A stretch of DNA of 25,289 nucleotides, from NCBI GenBank assembly GCA_900542965.1, contig UQPY01000032.1, positions 1 to 25,289 of the forward strand, given 5' to 3'. The notes under the pieces are model-generated. The model was given only the letters and a program-made list of their open reading frames with translations. It was not told where the DNA came from and searched no databases. Made by a program: the position numbers and the translations under genes. Shown here piece by piece: positions 1-7,782 of this stretch. How positions within the stretch are numbered: the first letter of the stretch is position 1; the number at the start of each line of letters is the position of its first letter. This DNA comes from an uncultured Collinsella sp. GTDB taxonomy: Bacteria; Actinomycetota; Coriobacteriia; Coriobacteriales; Coriobacteriaceae.

Positions 1-47
1 GAGATTACTACGCGTCTCGTGGGCTCGGAGATGTGTATAAGAGACAG
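1..47 (+). other. Nextera i7-side adapter (sequencing artefact)
   Basis: This is not genomic DNA. Bases 1-5 match the tail of the Illumina P7 primer and 6-13 (TACTACGC) sit where the i7 index belongs. Bases 14-28 are the Nextera read-2 constant part and 29-47 are the 19-bp Tn5 mosaic end AGATGTGTATAAGAGACAG. The same block occurs reverse-complemented at the other end of the contig. Open frames entering it encode peptides such as MCIRDR and LLYTSPSPRDA, which are adapter translations and should not be annotated. Confidence 0.97.
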
Positions 48-398
48 GTACATAACGGTGCTGTCGGCCGATTTGCCCTGCGTCGCCGCAGCGAGAAATG
101 CCGCCGTCTCGGACGGGTCGCTTGCGGGGCGGGGAGCGGTCGTGGGCGCCGAAGTGGGTGCGGGCGTGGGCGCGGGCGTCGGCGCAGATGCGGGCTTAGG
201 CGCAAGTGCGGGATTGGGACTTGACGGGCGAGCCCCGCCGCCCATGAGTTCGTCGGCGGTCCACGGGCGATCATCCATCACGTCGTCAAGGCTCAGCGAA
301 AACAGGTCGTCTTCACTCTCATCGAACATGCGGTGCACATGTCCACCAATTGCCGGAATCAATCCGCGACCGGTGCATGATGCCTTGCTCAACGCCAT
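48..398 (-). CDS. Unrecognised protein, N-terminal part only (runs off the contig)
   Basis: I do not recognise this gene. An open frame starts at ATG 398 on the reverse strand with AAAGGA nine bases upstream, and stays open for 117 codons to the adapter, so the C-terminus is missing. Residues 1-24 are neutral to basic. Residues 25-55 are acidic (DESEDDLFSLSLDDVMDD) with the sequence RPWTADELMGGG. Residues 56-92 are a low-complexity Pro/Ala/Thr/Ser linker with repeated PAPTPAPT units. The visible end (SETAAFLAAATQGKSADST) looks like the beginning of another segment. No signal peptide or membrane segment is visible. It lies 123 bases downstream of the YheO-like regulator in the same direction and has its own TATAAT at 433-438, so it may be a separate unit. 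A disordered linker between a short N-terminal motif and a missing domain is the likeliest architecture; its function is unknown. Confidence 0.55.
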
Positions 399-432
399 TC
401 TGTTCCATCCTTTCGAAATACTAATGACATCG

Positions 433-438
433 ATTATA
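433..438 (-). promoter_or_regulatory. Candidate -10 element for the partial gene
   Basis: On the reverse strand these bases read TATAAT, a perfect -10 hexamer, placed so that transcription would begin about 28 bases before the ATG at 398. No convincing -35 hexamer lies 16-18 bases upstream, so this is a weak call. An 8-bp palindrome TTTCGAAA at 411-418 lies between this element and the ribosome binding site. Confidence 0.3.
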
Positions 439-521
439 TGGAACTTCCCAAGCGGCTCGGTCTTGGATTCGTGCTTTCCAGAACTCGCGCCCAAAAGGGG
501 AGGGGCAATCCAGGCGAGTGC

Positions 522-1175
522 CTACTTGTCGCCGGCAGCAGCCTTGGCCTCATTGAGGTAGCTATAGAAGCTGTACTTGGAGATGCCAAAGAACTCGCAG
601 GCGCGCTCGCTCGACTTGGAAATGAGGAAGGCGCCGCGACGGTCGAGGTAGCCAATGGCACGAATGCGCTCGTCTTTGGTCATGAGTGCCGCGGGCTTGC
701 CCACAAACTGCTCGCACTCGTGCAGCAGGTCCTCGAGCAGGTCGCCGATGTTCTTGGTAATGGGCTCGGGCTCGGTATAGCCCGTGCCGCCGGTGCCGGT
801 AAAGGCGTCGAGCGAACGCTCAAAAGCCTTCATAAGCGTAATGTCAAAGTTGATGCCCAAAATGCCGACGGGCTTGCCCTCGTCGTTGCGGATAAAGATC
901 GTCGACGATTTGAGCAGCTTACCGTCGGTGGTTTTAGTGAGGTACGGCTCGCGGTCGTGTACATCGGTGGCGCCCTCGTGCATGGACTCAAACACGATAT
1001 GGCTGGGGCCGTCACCCAGTTTGCGCCCGCTGACGTGGCCGTTTTCAATCACTACGATGGAGTGGTCCACGTCATCGGTCTCCAGATCGTGGACGACGAT
1101 TTCGCAGTTGGGGCCAAATTGGAGCGCCAGGCCGTGTGCAAGGCGCTTATAAAACTCAATCTGTGCGGGGGTCAT
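522..1175 (-). CDS. YheO/DauR-type PAS-HTH transcriptional regulator
   Basis: Predicted cytoplasmic DNA-binding regulator of 217 residues. Residues about 5-115 resemble the YheO-like PAS domain (EIVVHDLE near 25-32, then FIRNDEGKPVGILGINFDIT near 94-113). Residues about 160-212 form the C-terminal helix-turn-helix of this family (KDERIRAIGYLDRRGAFLISKSS, then FFGISKYSFYSYLNEA). The start at 1175 is chosen because AGGAAG stands six bases upstream; the frame is open further upstream but without a ribosome binding site. Relatives include DauR, which controls D-arginine use in Pseudomonas. The gene is divergent from ygeX across a 277-bp spacer holding five CAAAC/GTTTG pentamers. By position it is the obvious candidate for local control of the ygeXYW cluster, sensing a small nitrogenous ligand; ligand and sign of control are unknown. 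Confidence 0.85.
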   Translation of the reverse strand: MTPAQIEFYKRLAHGLALQFGPNCEIVVHDLETDDVDHSIVVIENGHVSGRKLGDGPSHIVFESMHEGATDVHDREPYLTKTTDGKLLKSSTIFIRNDEGKPVGILGINFDITLMKAFERSLDAFTGTGGTGYTEPEPITKNIGDLLEDLLHECEQFVGKPAALMTKDERIRAIGYLDRRGAFLISKSSERACEFFGISKYSFYSYLNEAKAAAGDK

Positions 1176-1452
1176 AGGTGCCTTCCTAAAAATTAGTTTG
1201 GGCTCACTGTGCCATAAACCACACATGACCGCAAACAAATCCATCAACAAGGCAATTCATGACCGTTCGGCGGCGAAAAAGTACCGATTGCGGCAACAAA
1301 CAATTCGTTAGGTATACCAATCAAAAAGTGTGATAGAACATTACTAACAAACTTTTTGTTTGGCATCCACATAAAAGTTCAGTCGCATGAATGGGAATGG
1401 GCTGAAACGCGTATGCGGGGGCCGGCAAGAGAGGACTTAAGGAGTTCACCGT
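1176..1452. promoter_or_regulatory. Divergent regulatory region between regulator and ygeX
   Basis: This non-coding spacer is richer in A/T than its surroundings. The pentamer CAAAC or its complement GTTTG occurs at 1196-1200, 1232-1236, 1297-1301, 1348-1352 and 1358-1362. The last two form an inverted repeat CAAAC-TTTTT-GTTTG. A small palindrome GGTATACC stands at 1311-1318; its TATACC could be a -10 with TTGCGG (1288-1293) as a loosely spaced -35. The ygeX ribosome binding site AAGGAG is at 1439-1444. Operator function is an inference from repetition and position. Confidence 0.5.
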
Positions 1453-2667
1453 ATGGCCGATAAGATCCAGTGGGCGAGCAACACGATGCCCAAGAGCGAT
1501 GACAAGCACTTGGGAATCATGAGCCTCGACCACGTGAAGAAGGCCCGCGCCTTCCACCAGTCGTTCCCCCAATATACCGTCACTCCGCTTGCCCGCCTGG
1601 ACGGCCAGGCTGCGCGCCTGGGCCTGTCCAACCTGTGCGTTAAGGACGAGAGCTATCGCTTTGGCCTCAACGCCTTTAAGGTTCTGGGCGGTTCGTTTGC
1701 CATGGCCAACTACATTGCCGACGAGACCGGCAAGGACGTTGCCGAGTGCACCTTCGATTACCTGACCTCCGATCAACTTGCCAAGGACTTTGGCCAGGCC
1801 ACCTTCTTTACCGCCACCGACGGCAACCATGGCCGCGGCGTGGCATGGGCTGCCAACAAGCTGGGCCAGAAGGCCGTCGTTCACATGCCCAAGGGTTCCA
1901 CTAAGCCCCGCTTCGATAACATCGCCGCCGAGGGCGCAACGGTGACCATCGAAGAGGTCAACTACGACGAGTGCGTGCGCATGGCCGCTGCCGAGGCCGA
2001 CGCCTGCGAGCGCGGCGTCATCGTTCAGGACACCGCCTGGGAGGGCTACGAGAAGATCCCGTCCTGGATCATGGAGGGTTACGGCACCATGGCTTCCGAG
2101 GCTGCCGAGCAGCTGCGCGAGATGGCCATCAACCGCCCGACGCACGTGTTTGTCCAGGCTGGCGTGGGTTCGCTCGCCGGCGCCGTGGTGGGCTACTTCA
2201 CCAACCTGTATCCCGATAACCCGCCCACCTTCGTCGTGGCTGAGTGCGCGCCTGCCGCCTGTCTGTACAAGGGCGCTGCCGCCGGCGACGGCGATCCGCG
2301 CATCGTGGACGGCGACATGCCCTCCATCATGGCCGGTCTGTGCTGCGGCGAGCCCAACATTCTGGGCTGGGATATCCTGCGCAACCACGTCACCGCCTTC
2401 GTGTCCTGCCCCGACTGGGTCACCGCTCGCGGCATGCGCACCCTGGGCGCTCCCGAGAAGGGCGACCCGCGCGTCATCTCCGGCGAGTCCGGCGCTGTGA
2501 CCACCGGCCTGGTCGAGACCCTCATGCTCGATCCCGAGTACGCCGAGCTCAAGGAACTCATCGGCCTGGACAAGACGAGCTCCGTGCTCTGCTTCTCCAC
2601 CGAGGGCGACACCGATCCCGACCAGTATCGCCGCATTGTTTGGGAAGGCGAATATCCCACTTGCTAA
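1453..2667 (+). CDS. ygeX: 2,3-Diaminopropionate ammonia-lyase YgeX
   Basis: PLP enzyme of 404 residues (fold type II, threonine-synthase/cysteine-synthase family) that converts 2,3-diaminopropionate to pyruvate and two ammonia. The PLP lysine is K76 in FGLNAFKVLGGS. D123 in TATDGNHGRG and D193 in QDTAWEGYEKIP correspond in context to the two catalytic aspartates of the E. coli enzyme (Asp120, Asp189). GVGSLAGAVVG near 237-247 is the glycine-rich phosphate-binding loop. Length fits E. coli YgeX (about 400). AAGGAG lies eight bases before the ATG. It is the first gene of ygeX-ygeY-ygeW and the terminal step of the inferred pathway. Codon choice is strongly biased, like the ribosomal genes downstream, which suggests high expression. 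Confidence 0.95.
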   Translation: MADKIQWASNTMPKSDDKHLGIMSLDHVKKARAFHQSFPQYTVTPLARLDGQAARLGLSNLCVKDESYRFGLNAFKVLGGSFAMANYIADETGKDVAECTFDYLTSDQLAKDFGQATFFTATDGNHGRGVAWAANKLGQKAVVHMPKGSTKPRFDNIAAEGATVTIEEVNYDECVRMAAAEADACERGVIVQDTAWEGYEKIPSWIMEGYGTMASEAAEQLREMAINRPTHVFVQAGVGSLAGAVVGYFTNLYPDNPPTFVVAECAPAACLYKGAAAGDGDPRIVDGDMPSIMAGLCCGEPNILGWDILRNHVTAFVSCPDWVTARGMRTLGAPEKGDPRVISGESGAVTTGLVETLMLDPEYAELKELIGLDKTSSVLCFSTEGDTDPDQYRRIVWEGEYPTC

Positions 2668-2741
2668 TCGTTGGGGCGGAGTAAATAGGTATCGCTCCGC
2701 CACCTCACAGGTAGATTCCTTCGTTTGAAAGGTTATGAACA

Positions 2742-4127
2742 ATGGCTAAAGAACTCGATTTCGACGCTATCAAGGCTGCTGCTGAGTCCCATCGTGCTGA
2801 TATGACTCGCTTCCTGCGCGCTATGATCTCCCATCCCTCTGAGTCTTGCGAGGAGGGTGAGGTTGTCGCCTGCATCAAGGCCGAGATGGAGAACCTTGGC
2901 TATGACGAGGTCAAGGTCGATGGCCTGGGCAACGTCATGGGCTTTATGGGCGAGGGCGACAAGATCATCGCCATCGACTCCCACATCGACACCGTCGGCA
3001 TCGGCAACATCGAGAACTGGGATGCCGATCCCTATGAGGGCTACGAGACCGACGAGATCATCTACGGCCGCGGCGGCTCCGACCAGGAGGGCGGCATGGC
3101 TTCTGCTACCTACGCTGCCAAGATGATGAAGGACATGGGCCTCATCCCCGAGGGCTACAAGATCATGGTCGTCGGCACCGTCCAGGAAGAGGACTGCGAC
3201 GGCATGTGCTGGCAGTACATCTACAACAAGGATGGCATTAAGCCCGAGTTCGTCATTTCCACCGAACCCACCGACGGCGGCATCTATCGCGGTCACCGCG
3301 GCCGCATGGAGATCCGCGTCGACGTTCACGGTACCTCCTGCCACGGCTCCGCTCCCGACCGCGGCGACAACGCCATCTACAAGATGGCCGACATCATCGC
3401 CGACGTCCGCGCCCTCAACAACAACGGCTGCGACGAGTCGACCGACATCAAGGGTCTCGTCAAGATGCTCGACCCCAAGTACAATCCCGAGCACTTCGAG
3501 GATGCCCGCTTCCTGGGCCGCGGCACCTGCACCGTCAGCCAGATCTTCTACACCAGCCCCAGCCGCTGCGCCGTGGCCGATTCCTGCGCCATCTCCATCG
3601 ACCGTCGCATGACCGCCGGTGAGACCTGGGAGTCCTGCCTGGACGAGATCCGCAACCTGCCGGCCGCCAAGAAGTACGGTGACGACGTGAAGGTCTCCAT
3701 GTACATGTACGACCGTCCGTCCTGGACCGGCGAGGTCTACGAGACCGAGGCTTACTTCCCCACGTGGATCAACAAGGAGACCGCTCCGCACGTCAAGGCC
3801 CTCGTCGACGCCCACAAGGCCATGTTTGGTGACGAGCGCATCGGCTGCGAGCCCAGCATGGACAAGCGCACCGGTCGCCCGCTGTGCGATAAGTGGACCT
3901 TCTCCACGAACTGCGTTTCCATCCAGGGCCGTTATGGCATCCCCTGCGTCGGCTTTGGCCCGGGTGCCGAGTCTCAGGCTCACGCTCCCAACGAGGTCAC
4001 CTACAAGGATGACCTGGTCACCGCTGCCGCCATGTATGTGGCTGCCCTGAACCTCTACGATCCGAGCCAGGCCGATGGCGATGCCACCGTGTTCCGCGCC
4101 GGTCTGACCAACAACAAGATCGACTAG
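2742..4127 (+). CDS. ygeY: M20-family metallohydrolase YgeY
   Basis: Zinc-dependent amidohydrolase/peptidase of 461 residues in the M20 (ArgE/DapE/CPG2) family, matching the YgeY branch. Metal ligands and catalytic residues are visible in order: H81 and D83 in DSHIDTVG, D114 in GRGGSDQEGG, the E149-E150 pair in TVQEEDCDG, E175 in STEPTDGG, and H414 in ESQAHAPNEV. The dimerisation-domain histidine is in the motif GTSCHGSAPDRGDNAIY (near 197-213). The start has GAAAGG nine bases upstream; an ATG at 2735 is out of frame. The gene follows ygeX by 74 bases and is part of the uric-acid-linked gene set of gut anaerobes. The expected reaction is hydrolysis of an N-carbamoyl or acyl group from a diaminopropionate-type intermediate; the exact substrate cannot be read from sequence. 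Confidence 0.93.
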   Translation: MAKELDFDAIKAAAESHRADMTRFLRAMISHPSESCEEGEVVACIKAEMENLGYDEVKVDGLGNVMGFMGEGDKIIAIDSHIDTVGIGNIENWDADPYEGYETDEIIYGRGGSDQEGGMASATYAAKMMKDMGLIPEGYKIMVVGTVQEEDCDGMCWQYIYNKDGIKPEFVISTEPTDGGIYRGHRGRMEIRVDVHGTSCHGSAPDRGDNAIYKMADIIADVRALNNNGCDESTDIKGLVKMLDPKYNPEHFEDARFLGRGTCTVSQIFYTSPSRCAVADSCAISIDRRMTAGETWESCLDEIRNLPAAKKYGDDVKVSMYMYDRPSWTGEVYETEAYFPTWINKETAPHVKALVDAHKAMFGDERIGCEPSMDKRTGRPLCDKWTFSTNCVSIQGRYGIPCVGFGPGAESQAHAPNEVTYKDDLVTAAAMYVAALNLYDPSQADGDATVFRAGLTNNKID

Positions 4128-4149
4128 TCCCATTCCTTGATCTTGTTGA

Positions 4150-4174
4150 GCCGGGGGCCGCTCGTGTCCCCGGC
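4150..4174 (+). promoter_or_regulatory. Intercistronic hairpin in the ygeY-ygeW spacer
   Basis: GCCGGGG (4150-4156) pairs perfectly with CCCCGGC (4168-4174) around an 11-base loop. There is no following T run, so it is not a standard terminator. Further C-rich (4175-4180) and G-rich (4190-4195) tracts could compete for pairing. The 201-base spacer is long for adjacent genes of one pathway; the hairpin may tune ygeW relative to ygeXY or protect RNA ends. Confidence 0.4.
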
Positions 4175-4328
4175 ACCCCCTGTTGACTTGGGGCCCGCGG
4201 TCGTTATCTCCCATGCTTCCTCGACGGTGGCGGGTCCTCGTCATGGTGCTCTGCATGTTCTAGCCACACGCGCATGCCGGAGCACATCTACTCATTGCGA
4301 TCGTTTCATCTTTGGAAAGGATATTTAC

Positions 4329-5531
4329 ATGGACGCCAAGTTTACCGAGCTCGTCGAGCAGCTGAACGGCCTCGATTTTAAGGGCATGTACGGCAGCGAC
4401 TTCCTGCACACCTGGGATAAGACCACCGATGAGCTCAAGGCGCTCTACATCGTCGCCGACGCCCTGCGCGAGCTGCGCGAGAACAACGTCTCGTCCAAGA
4501 TCTTCGATTCGGGTCTGGCCGTCTCCCTGTTCCGTGACAACTCCACCCGTACGCGCTTCTCCTTCTCTAAGGCCGCTAACCTGCTCGGCCTTGAGCTGCA
4601 GGACCTGGACGAGAAGAAGTCCCAGATCGCTCACGGCGAGACCGTCCGCGAGACCGCTACCATGATTTCCTTCATGGCCGACGTCATCGGCATCCGCGAT
4701 GACATGTACATCGGCAAGGGCGACGCCTACATGGCCGAGGTCTCCGAGTCCGTGCAGCAGGCCTACGAGGACGGCGTTCTGGATCACCGTCCCACGCTCA
4801 TCTCCCTGCAGTCCGATTCCGACCACCCCACGCAGTCCTCTGCCGACATGCTCTACCTCATCAACGAGTTTGGCGGCCTCGAGAACCTCAAGGGCAAGAA
4901 GGTTGCCGTCACCTGGGCCTATTCGCCCTCTTACGGCAAGCCGCTGTCCTGCCCGCAGTCGCTGATCAGCCTGCTGCCCCGCTTTGGCATGGACGTCACC
5001 CTGGCTCACCCCGAGGGCTACGACCTCATGCCCGAGGTCGTCGAGCGCGCCAAGGGCTATGCCGCCGAGTCCGGCACCACCTTTAAGCAGGTCAACACCA
5101 TGGCCGAGGCCTTCGAGGGCGCCGACATCGTGATCCCCAAGAGCTGGGCTCCGTTTGCCGCCATGGAGAAGCGTACCAATCTGTACGCCGAGGGCGACGA
5201 CGCCGGCATCGCTGCGCTCGAGAAGGAGCTGCTCGCCCAGAACGCCACCCATCAGGATTGGTGCTCCACGACCGAGCTCATGGAGAAGACTGCCAACGGC
5301 CAGGACACCATCTTTATGCACCCGCTGCCCGCCGACATCTCCGGTGTCTCCTGCGAGCACGGCGAGGTCAACGCCGACGTCTTCGACATGCACCGCGTGG
5401 GCATGTACAAGGAGGCCAGCTACAAGCCGTACGCCATCGCAGCCATGATGTTCCTGCAGAAGGTTGCCGATCCCGCCGCTACCCTCAAGGCTCTCGACGA
5501 GCGCAACACCGCCCGTTGGCTCCAGGCCTAA
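4329..5531 (+). CDS. ygeW: Carbamoyltransferase-like protein YgeW
   Basis: A 400-residue member of the aspartate/ornithine carbamoyltransferase superfamily, YgeW branch (E. coli YgeW is 396). The carbamoyl-phosphate loop is S72-T-R-T-R76 in FRDNSTRTRFSF. HPTQSSADM (166-174) and HPLPADI (331-337) are the other hallmark segments of the superfamily. The start at 4329 is set by GGAAAGG at 4314-4320; the frame is open 64 codons further up, but that part lies in the spacer and has no ribosome binding site. YgeW proteins are not ornithine or aspartate transcarbamoylases. In this context (with hyuA, ygeY, ygeX) the enzyme probably removes a carbamoyl group from a ureido intermediate by phosphorolysis, which could yield ATP through carbamoyl phosphate. 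That is inference. A strong terminator follows. Confidence 0.93.
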   Translation: MDAKFTELVEQLNGLDFKGMYGSDFLHTWDKTTDELKALYIVADALRELRENNVSSKIFDSGLAVSLFRDNSTRTRFSFSKAANLLGLELQDLDEKKSQIAHGETVRETATMISFMADVIGIRDDMYIGKGDAYMAEVSESVQQAYEDGVLDHRPTLISLQSDSDHPTQSSADMLYLINEFGGLENLKGKKVAVTWAYSPSYGKPLSCPQSLISLLPRFGMDVTLAHPEGYDLMPEVVERAKGYAAESGTTFKQVNTMAEAFEGADIVIPKSWAPFAAMEKRTNLYAEGDDAGIAALEKELLAQNATHQDWCSTTELMEKTANGQDTIFMHPLPADISGVSCEHGEVNADVFDMHRVGMYKEASYKPYAIAAMMFLQKVADPAATLKALDERNTARWLQA

Positions 5532-5554
5532 AGCCGGGTTGAGGTAAGCCATGT

Positions 5555-5594
5555 AAAGGGGGCGCTCTGCCAACCGGCGGGGTGCCCCTTTTTT
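5555..5594 (+). terminator. Rho-independent terminator after ygeW
   Basis: AAAGGGG (5555-5561) pairs with CCCCTTT (5585-5591) and the stem can extend inwards with further G-C pairs. Six T residues follow from 5589. It separates the ygeXYW unit from the mocA-hyuA unit. Confidence 0.8.
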
Positions 5595-5681
5595 GCATCG
5601 CGGGCGTGCGGGATAAGCGCTCTCGATGTGGATGCCCGCGGCGCGAGTTATGGGTACGATGGTTTCAGGGGAGGTATCACC

Positions 5682-6296
5682 ATGAAACTTGGATGCGTCA
5701 TTATGGCTTCGGGCGAGGGCAAGCGGTTTGGCTCTAACAAGATGCTTGCCGATATCTATGGCGAGCCGCTGATTGCCCGGACCATCGATTCGGTTCCCCG
5801 GGGCTTTGACGTCGTGGTTTCGACGCGTTGGCCCGAGGTCGCCCAGATTTGCGAGGACAAGCATTGCCCGTGCGTGCTGCACGATGGCGAGCTACGCAGC
5901 GATAGCGTCCGTGCGGGCCTTTCGTGGGGAGTCGAACGCAACTGGAAAGGTTGCCTCTTTTTGCCGGGCGACCAGCCGCTCGTGAGTTCGGATTCTTTTG
6001 AGGCTATGGTTCGTGCATTTGACGAGCGTGGCCGCAAGCATCCGGTGCGTCTTGCGTGCAACGGTGAGCCTTCGAGTCCGGTGCTCTTTCCGGCGGAACT
6101 GTTCGATGCGCTCATGCGTCTTGAGGGCAAGGACGGCGGGGGCTCGATTCTCAAAGGTCGCGTCGACGTTGCGCTGGTCGAGGCGCGTGCCTACGAGCTG
6201 TGGGACGTCGATACCGTCAAGGGACAGCGACGCATAACGGAGCATATTGCCGCCTGCTCGTATTTTGATCGCGTGGCCAACTGCATCAATCAATAA
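5682..6296 (+). CDS. mocA: MocA-like molybdenum cofactor nucleotidyltransferase
   Basis: A 204-residue NTP-transferase (GT-A-like fold). The N-terminal nucleotide loop reads MASGEGKRFGSNKML (8-22), the MobA/MocA signature. D97 in LPGDQPLVS is the expected metal ligand. SSPVLFP and the GKDGGGSILKG segment fit the MocA/YgfJ branch. That enzyme transfers CMP to molybdopterin to give the cytosine dinucleotide cofactor used by xanthine-dehydrogenase-family hydroxylases. The start at 5682 has GGGGAGG nearby; earlier in-frame codons lie in the post-terminator spacer. Its TAA overlaps the ribosome binding site of hyuA. The presence of yqeB, yqeC and XdhC nearby supports a molybdenum-hydroxylase role. 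Alternatives within the fold (MobA, sugar nucleotidyltransferases) are less likely. Confidence 0.82.
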   Translation: MKLGCVIMASGEGKRFGSNKMLADIYGEPLIARTIDSVPRGFDVVVSTRWPEVAQICEDKHCPCVLHDGELRSDSVRAGLSWGVERNWKGCLFLPGDQPLVSSDSFEAMVRAFDERGRKHPVRLACNGEPSSPVLFPAELFDALMRLEGKDGGGSILKGRVDVALVEARAYELWDVDTVKGQRRITEHIAACSYFDRVANCINQ

Positions 6297-6305
6297 GGAG
6301 CAATT

Positions 6306-7673
6306 ATGATCATTATCAAAAACGGCGCGCTCGTGACGCCCCAGGGGCTTCGCCGCGCCGATCTTGCCATGGAGGGCGACAAGATCGTGCGGATTGCCGC
6401 GGCGATTGAGCCGGGCGAGGACGATACCGTCGAGGACGCCACGGACTGTTGGGTGTTCCCCGGCTTTATCGACGGCCACACGCACATGCAGTGCTGGACC
6501 GGCATGGATTGGACAGCCGATAGCTTTGAGACCGGTACGCGCGCGGCTGCCTGCGGCGGTACGACGACCATCGTGGACTACGCGACGGCCGATCGCGGCG
6601 TGACCATGCCCGATGCCTTGGCCGAGTGGCATCGCCGCGCCGACGGAACCTGCACGGCAAACTACGCTTTTCATATGGCACTCGCCGAGTGGAATGAGCT
6701 CAACCGCGCCGATCTTTCGGCCATGCGCGAGGCGGGCGTGTCGTCGTTTAAGACCTACTTTGCCTATGATCATCTGCGCCTGGACGATGCCGAGACGCTC
6801 GAGGTGCTCGAGGAGCTCAAGCGTATTGGCGGCATACTGTGCGTGCATTGCGAGAACGGCACGTTGGTCAACGCGCTGCAGAAGCGCGTGTTTGAGCAGG
6901 GTATCCACGGGCCCGAGGGCCATGCGCTCAGCCGTCCGGACGTGTGTGAGGCCGAGGCCGTGAGCCGCCTGCTGTATCTGGCTCACTTGGCCGGGGACGC
7001 TCCGGTCAACGTGGTGCACCTTTCGACCAAGCTGGGGCTCGAGGCCATCCGTGCTGCCAAAGCGCGCGGGCAGAAGAATATCTATGTCGAGACCTGCCCT
7101 CAGTATCTGATGCTCGACGACACCTGCTATCTGGAGCAGGGCGAGGACGGCTTTGCGGGCGCCAAGTACGTGATGAGCCCGCCGCTGCGCCATGCCGGTG
7201 ACCGTGCCGCGTTGCGCGAGGCGCTTGTGGCTGGCGAGATCGATACTATTGCAACCGATCATTGCAGCTTTAACCTGCACGGGCAAAAGGACCGCGGGCG
7301 CGACGATTTCCGCGCGATTCCCAACGGCGGGCCCGGCGTGGAGCATCGTCCCGTCGCGATTGCCACGAGCTTTGAGGGCCAGCTGGGCCCCGAGGACCTC
7401 TGCCGCTTGATGAGCGAGAACCCGGCGCGCGTTTTTGGCATGTATCCGCGCAAGGGCTGTCTTGCCGAGGGTGCCGATGCCGACGTGTGCGTGTGGGATC
7501 CTTGCGCGCGTTGGACGATCAGCGCCGCGACGCAGCATCAGGCCGTGGACTACACGCCGCTCGAGGGCTTTGAGGCACATGGCCGCGCCAAGGCCGTGTT
7601 TGTGAACGGCGTGCTGGTGGCACGCGACGGCGAGCCCACCGGAGCCCAACCCGGCCGCTACGTGCCCCGCTAG
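6306..7673 (+). CDS. hyuA: Dihydropyrimidinase/D-hydantoinase family amidohydrolase
   Basis: A 455-residue cytoplasmic cyclic amidase of the dihydropyrimidinase/hydantoinase/allantoinase group. All binuclear-zinc ligands are visible: H58 and H60 in DGHTHMQ, the carboxylated lysine K149 in SSFKTYF, H181 in VHCENG, H238 in VVHLSTK and D318 in ATDHCSF. AAGGAG stands six bases before the ATG and the gene follows mocA by nine bases, so the two are co-transcribed. In E. coli the equivalent gene (hyuA/ygeZ) sits beside ygeY in the same cluster, and hyuA is part of the uric-acid-inducible set. It would open a five- or six-membered ring amide of a purine breakdown product to an N-carbamoyl acid. The exact ring substrate cannot be assigned. 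Confidence 0.9.
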   Translation: MIIIKNGALVTPQGLRRADLAMEGDKIVRIAAAIEPGEDDTVEDATDCWVFPGFIDGHTHMQCWTGMDWTADSFETGTRAAACGGTTTIVDYATADRGVTMPDALAEWHRRADGTCTANYAFHMALAEWNELNRADLSAMREAGVSSFKTYFAYDHLRLDDAETLEVLEELKRIGGILCVHCENGTLVNALQKRVFEQGIHGPEGHALSRPDVCEAEAVSRLLYLAHLAGDAPVNVVHLSTKLGLEAIRAAKARGQKNIYVETCPQYLMLDDTCYLEQGEDGFAGAKYVMSPPLRHAGDRAALREALVAGEIDTIATDHCSFNLHGQKDRGRDDFRAIPNGGPGVEHRPVAIATSFEGQLGPEDLCRLMSENPARVFGMYPRKGCLAEGADADVCVWDPCARWTISAATQHQAVDYTPLEGFEAHGRAKAVFVNGVLVARDGEPTGAQPGRYVPR

Positions 7674-7700
7674 CAGCAAAGATGCCGTGTCCCCTCCTCA

Positions 7701-7765
7701 GTTGCGGTGAAATACGGACTGTTTGCGGCCGTCGGGCGGCCAAACAGTCCGTATTTCACCGCAAC
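7701..7765. repeat. 65-bp palindromic repeat, copy 1
   Basis: A perfect 25-bp inverted repeat (7701-7725 against 7741-7765, beginning GTTGCGGTGAAATACGG) surrounds a 15-base centre. Inside the centre GCCG (7728-7731) and CGGC (7737-7740) can pair again. The element lies between the convergent 3' ends of hyuA and yqeC (27 and 17 bases away). No T run follows on either side, so it is not a standard terminator. A second copy is at 10487-10551; together they indicate a dispersed REP/MITE-like family. Confidence 0.92.
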
Positions 7766-7782
7766 TGACGAGATGGGGCCGG

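Noticed and set aside
8..274. Open frames running through the left adapter (both strands)
   Set aside because: They depend on adapter sequence and give known artefact peptides; the reverse-strand frame from 398 is more gene-like.
1321..2742. Very long antisense open frame opposite ygeX, and similar ones opposite ygeY, ygeW, hyuA, secY, rpoA-rplQ and the PBP gene
   Set aside because: They are by-products of high GC and codon bias; the sense genes have family motifs and ribosome binding sites, while the antisense frames have none.
4137..4328. N-terminal extension of YgeW by 64 residues
   Set aside because: The extension has no ribosome binding site, is Pro/Ala-rich spacer sequence and is absent from the family; ATG 4329 has GGAAAGG.
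7701..7765. Palindrome copy 1 as a bidirectional terminator of hyuA and yqeC
   Set aside because: No T run follows either arm and a second copy exists elsewhere, so a dispersed repeat explains it better, although it may also hinder transcription.
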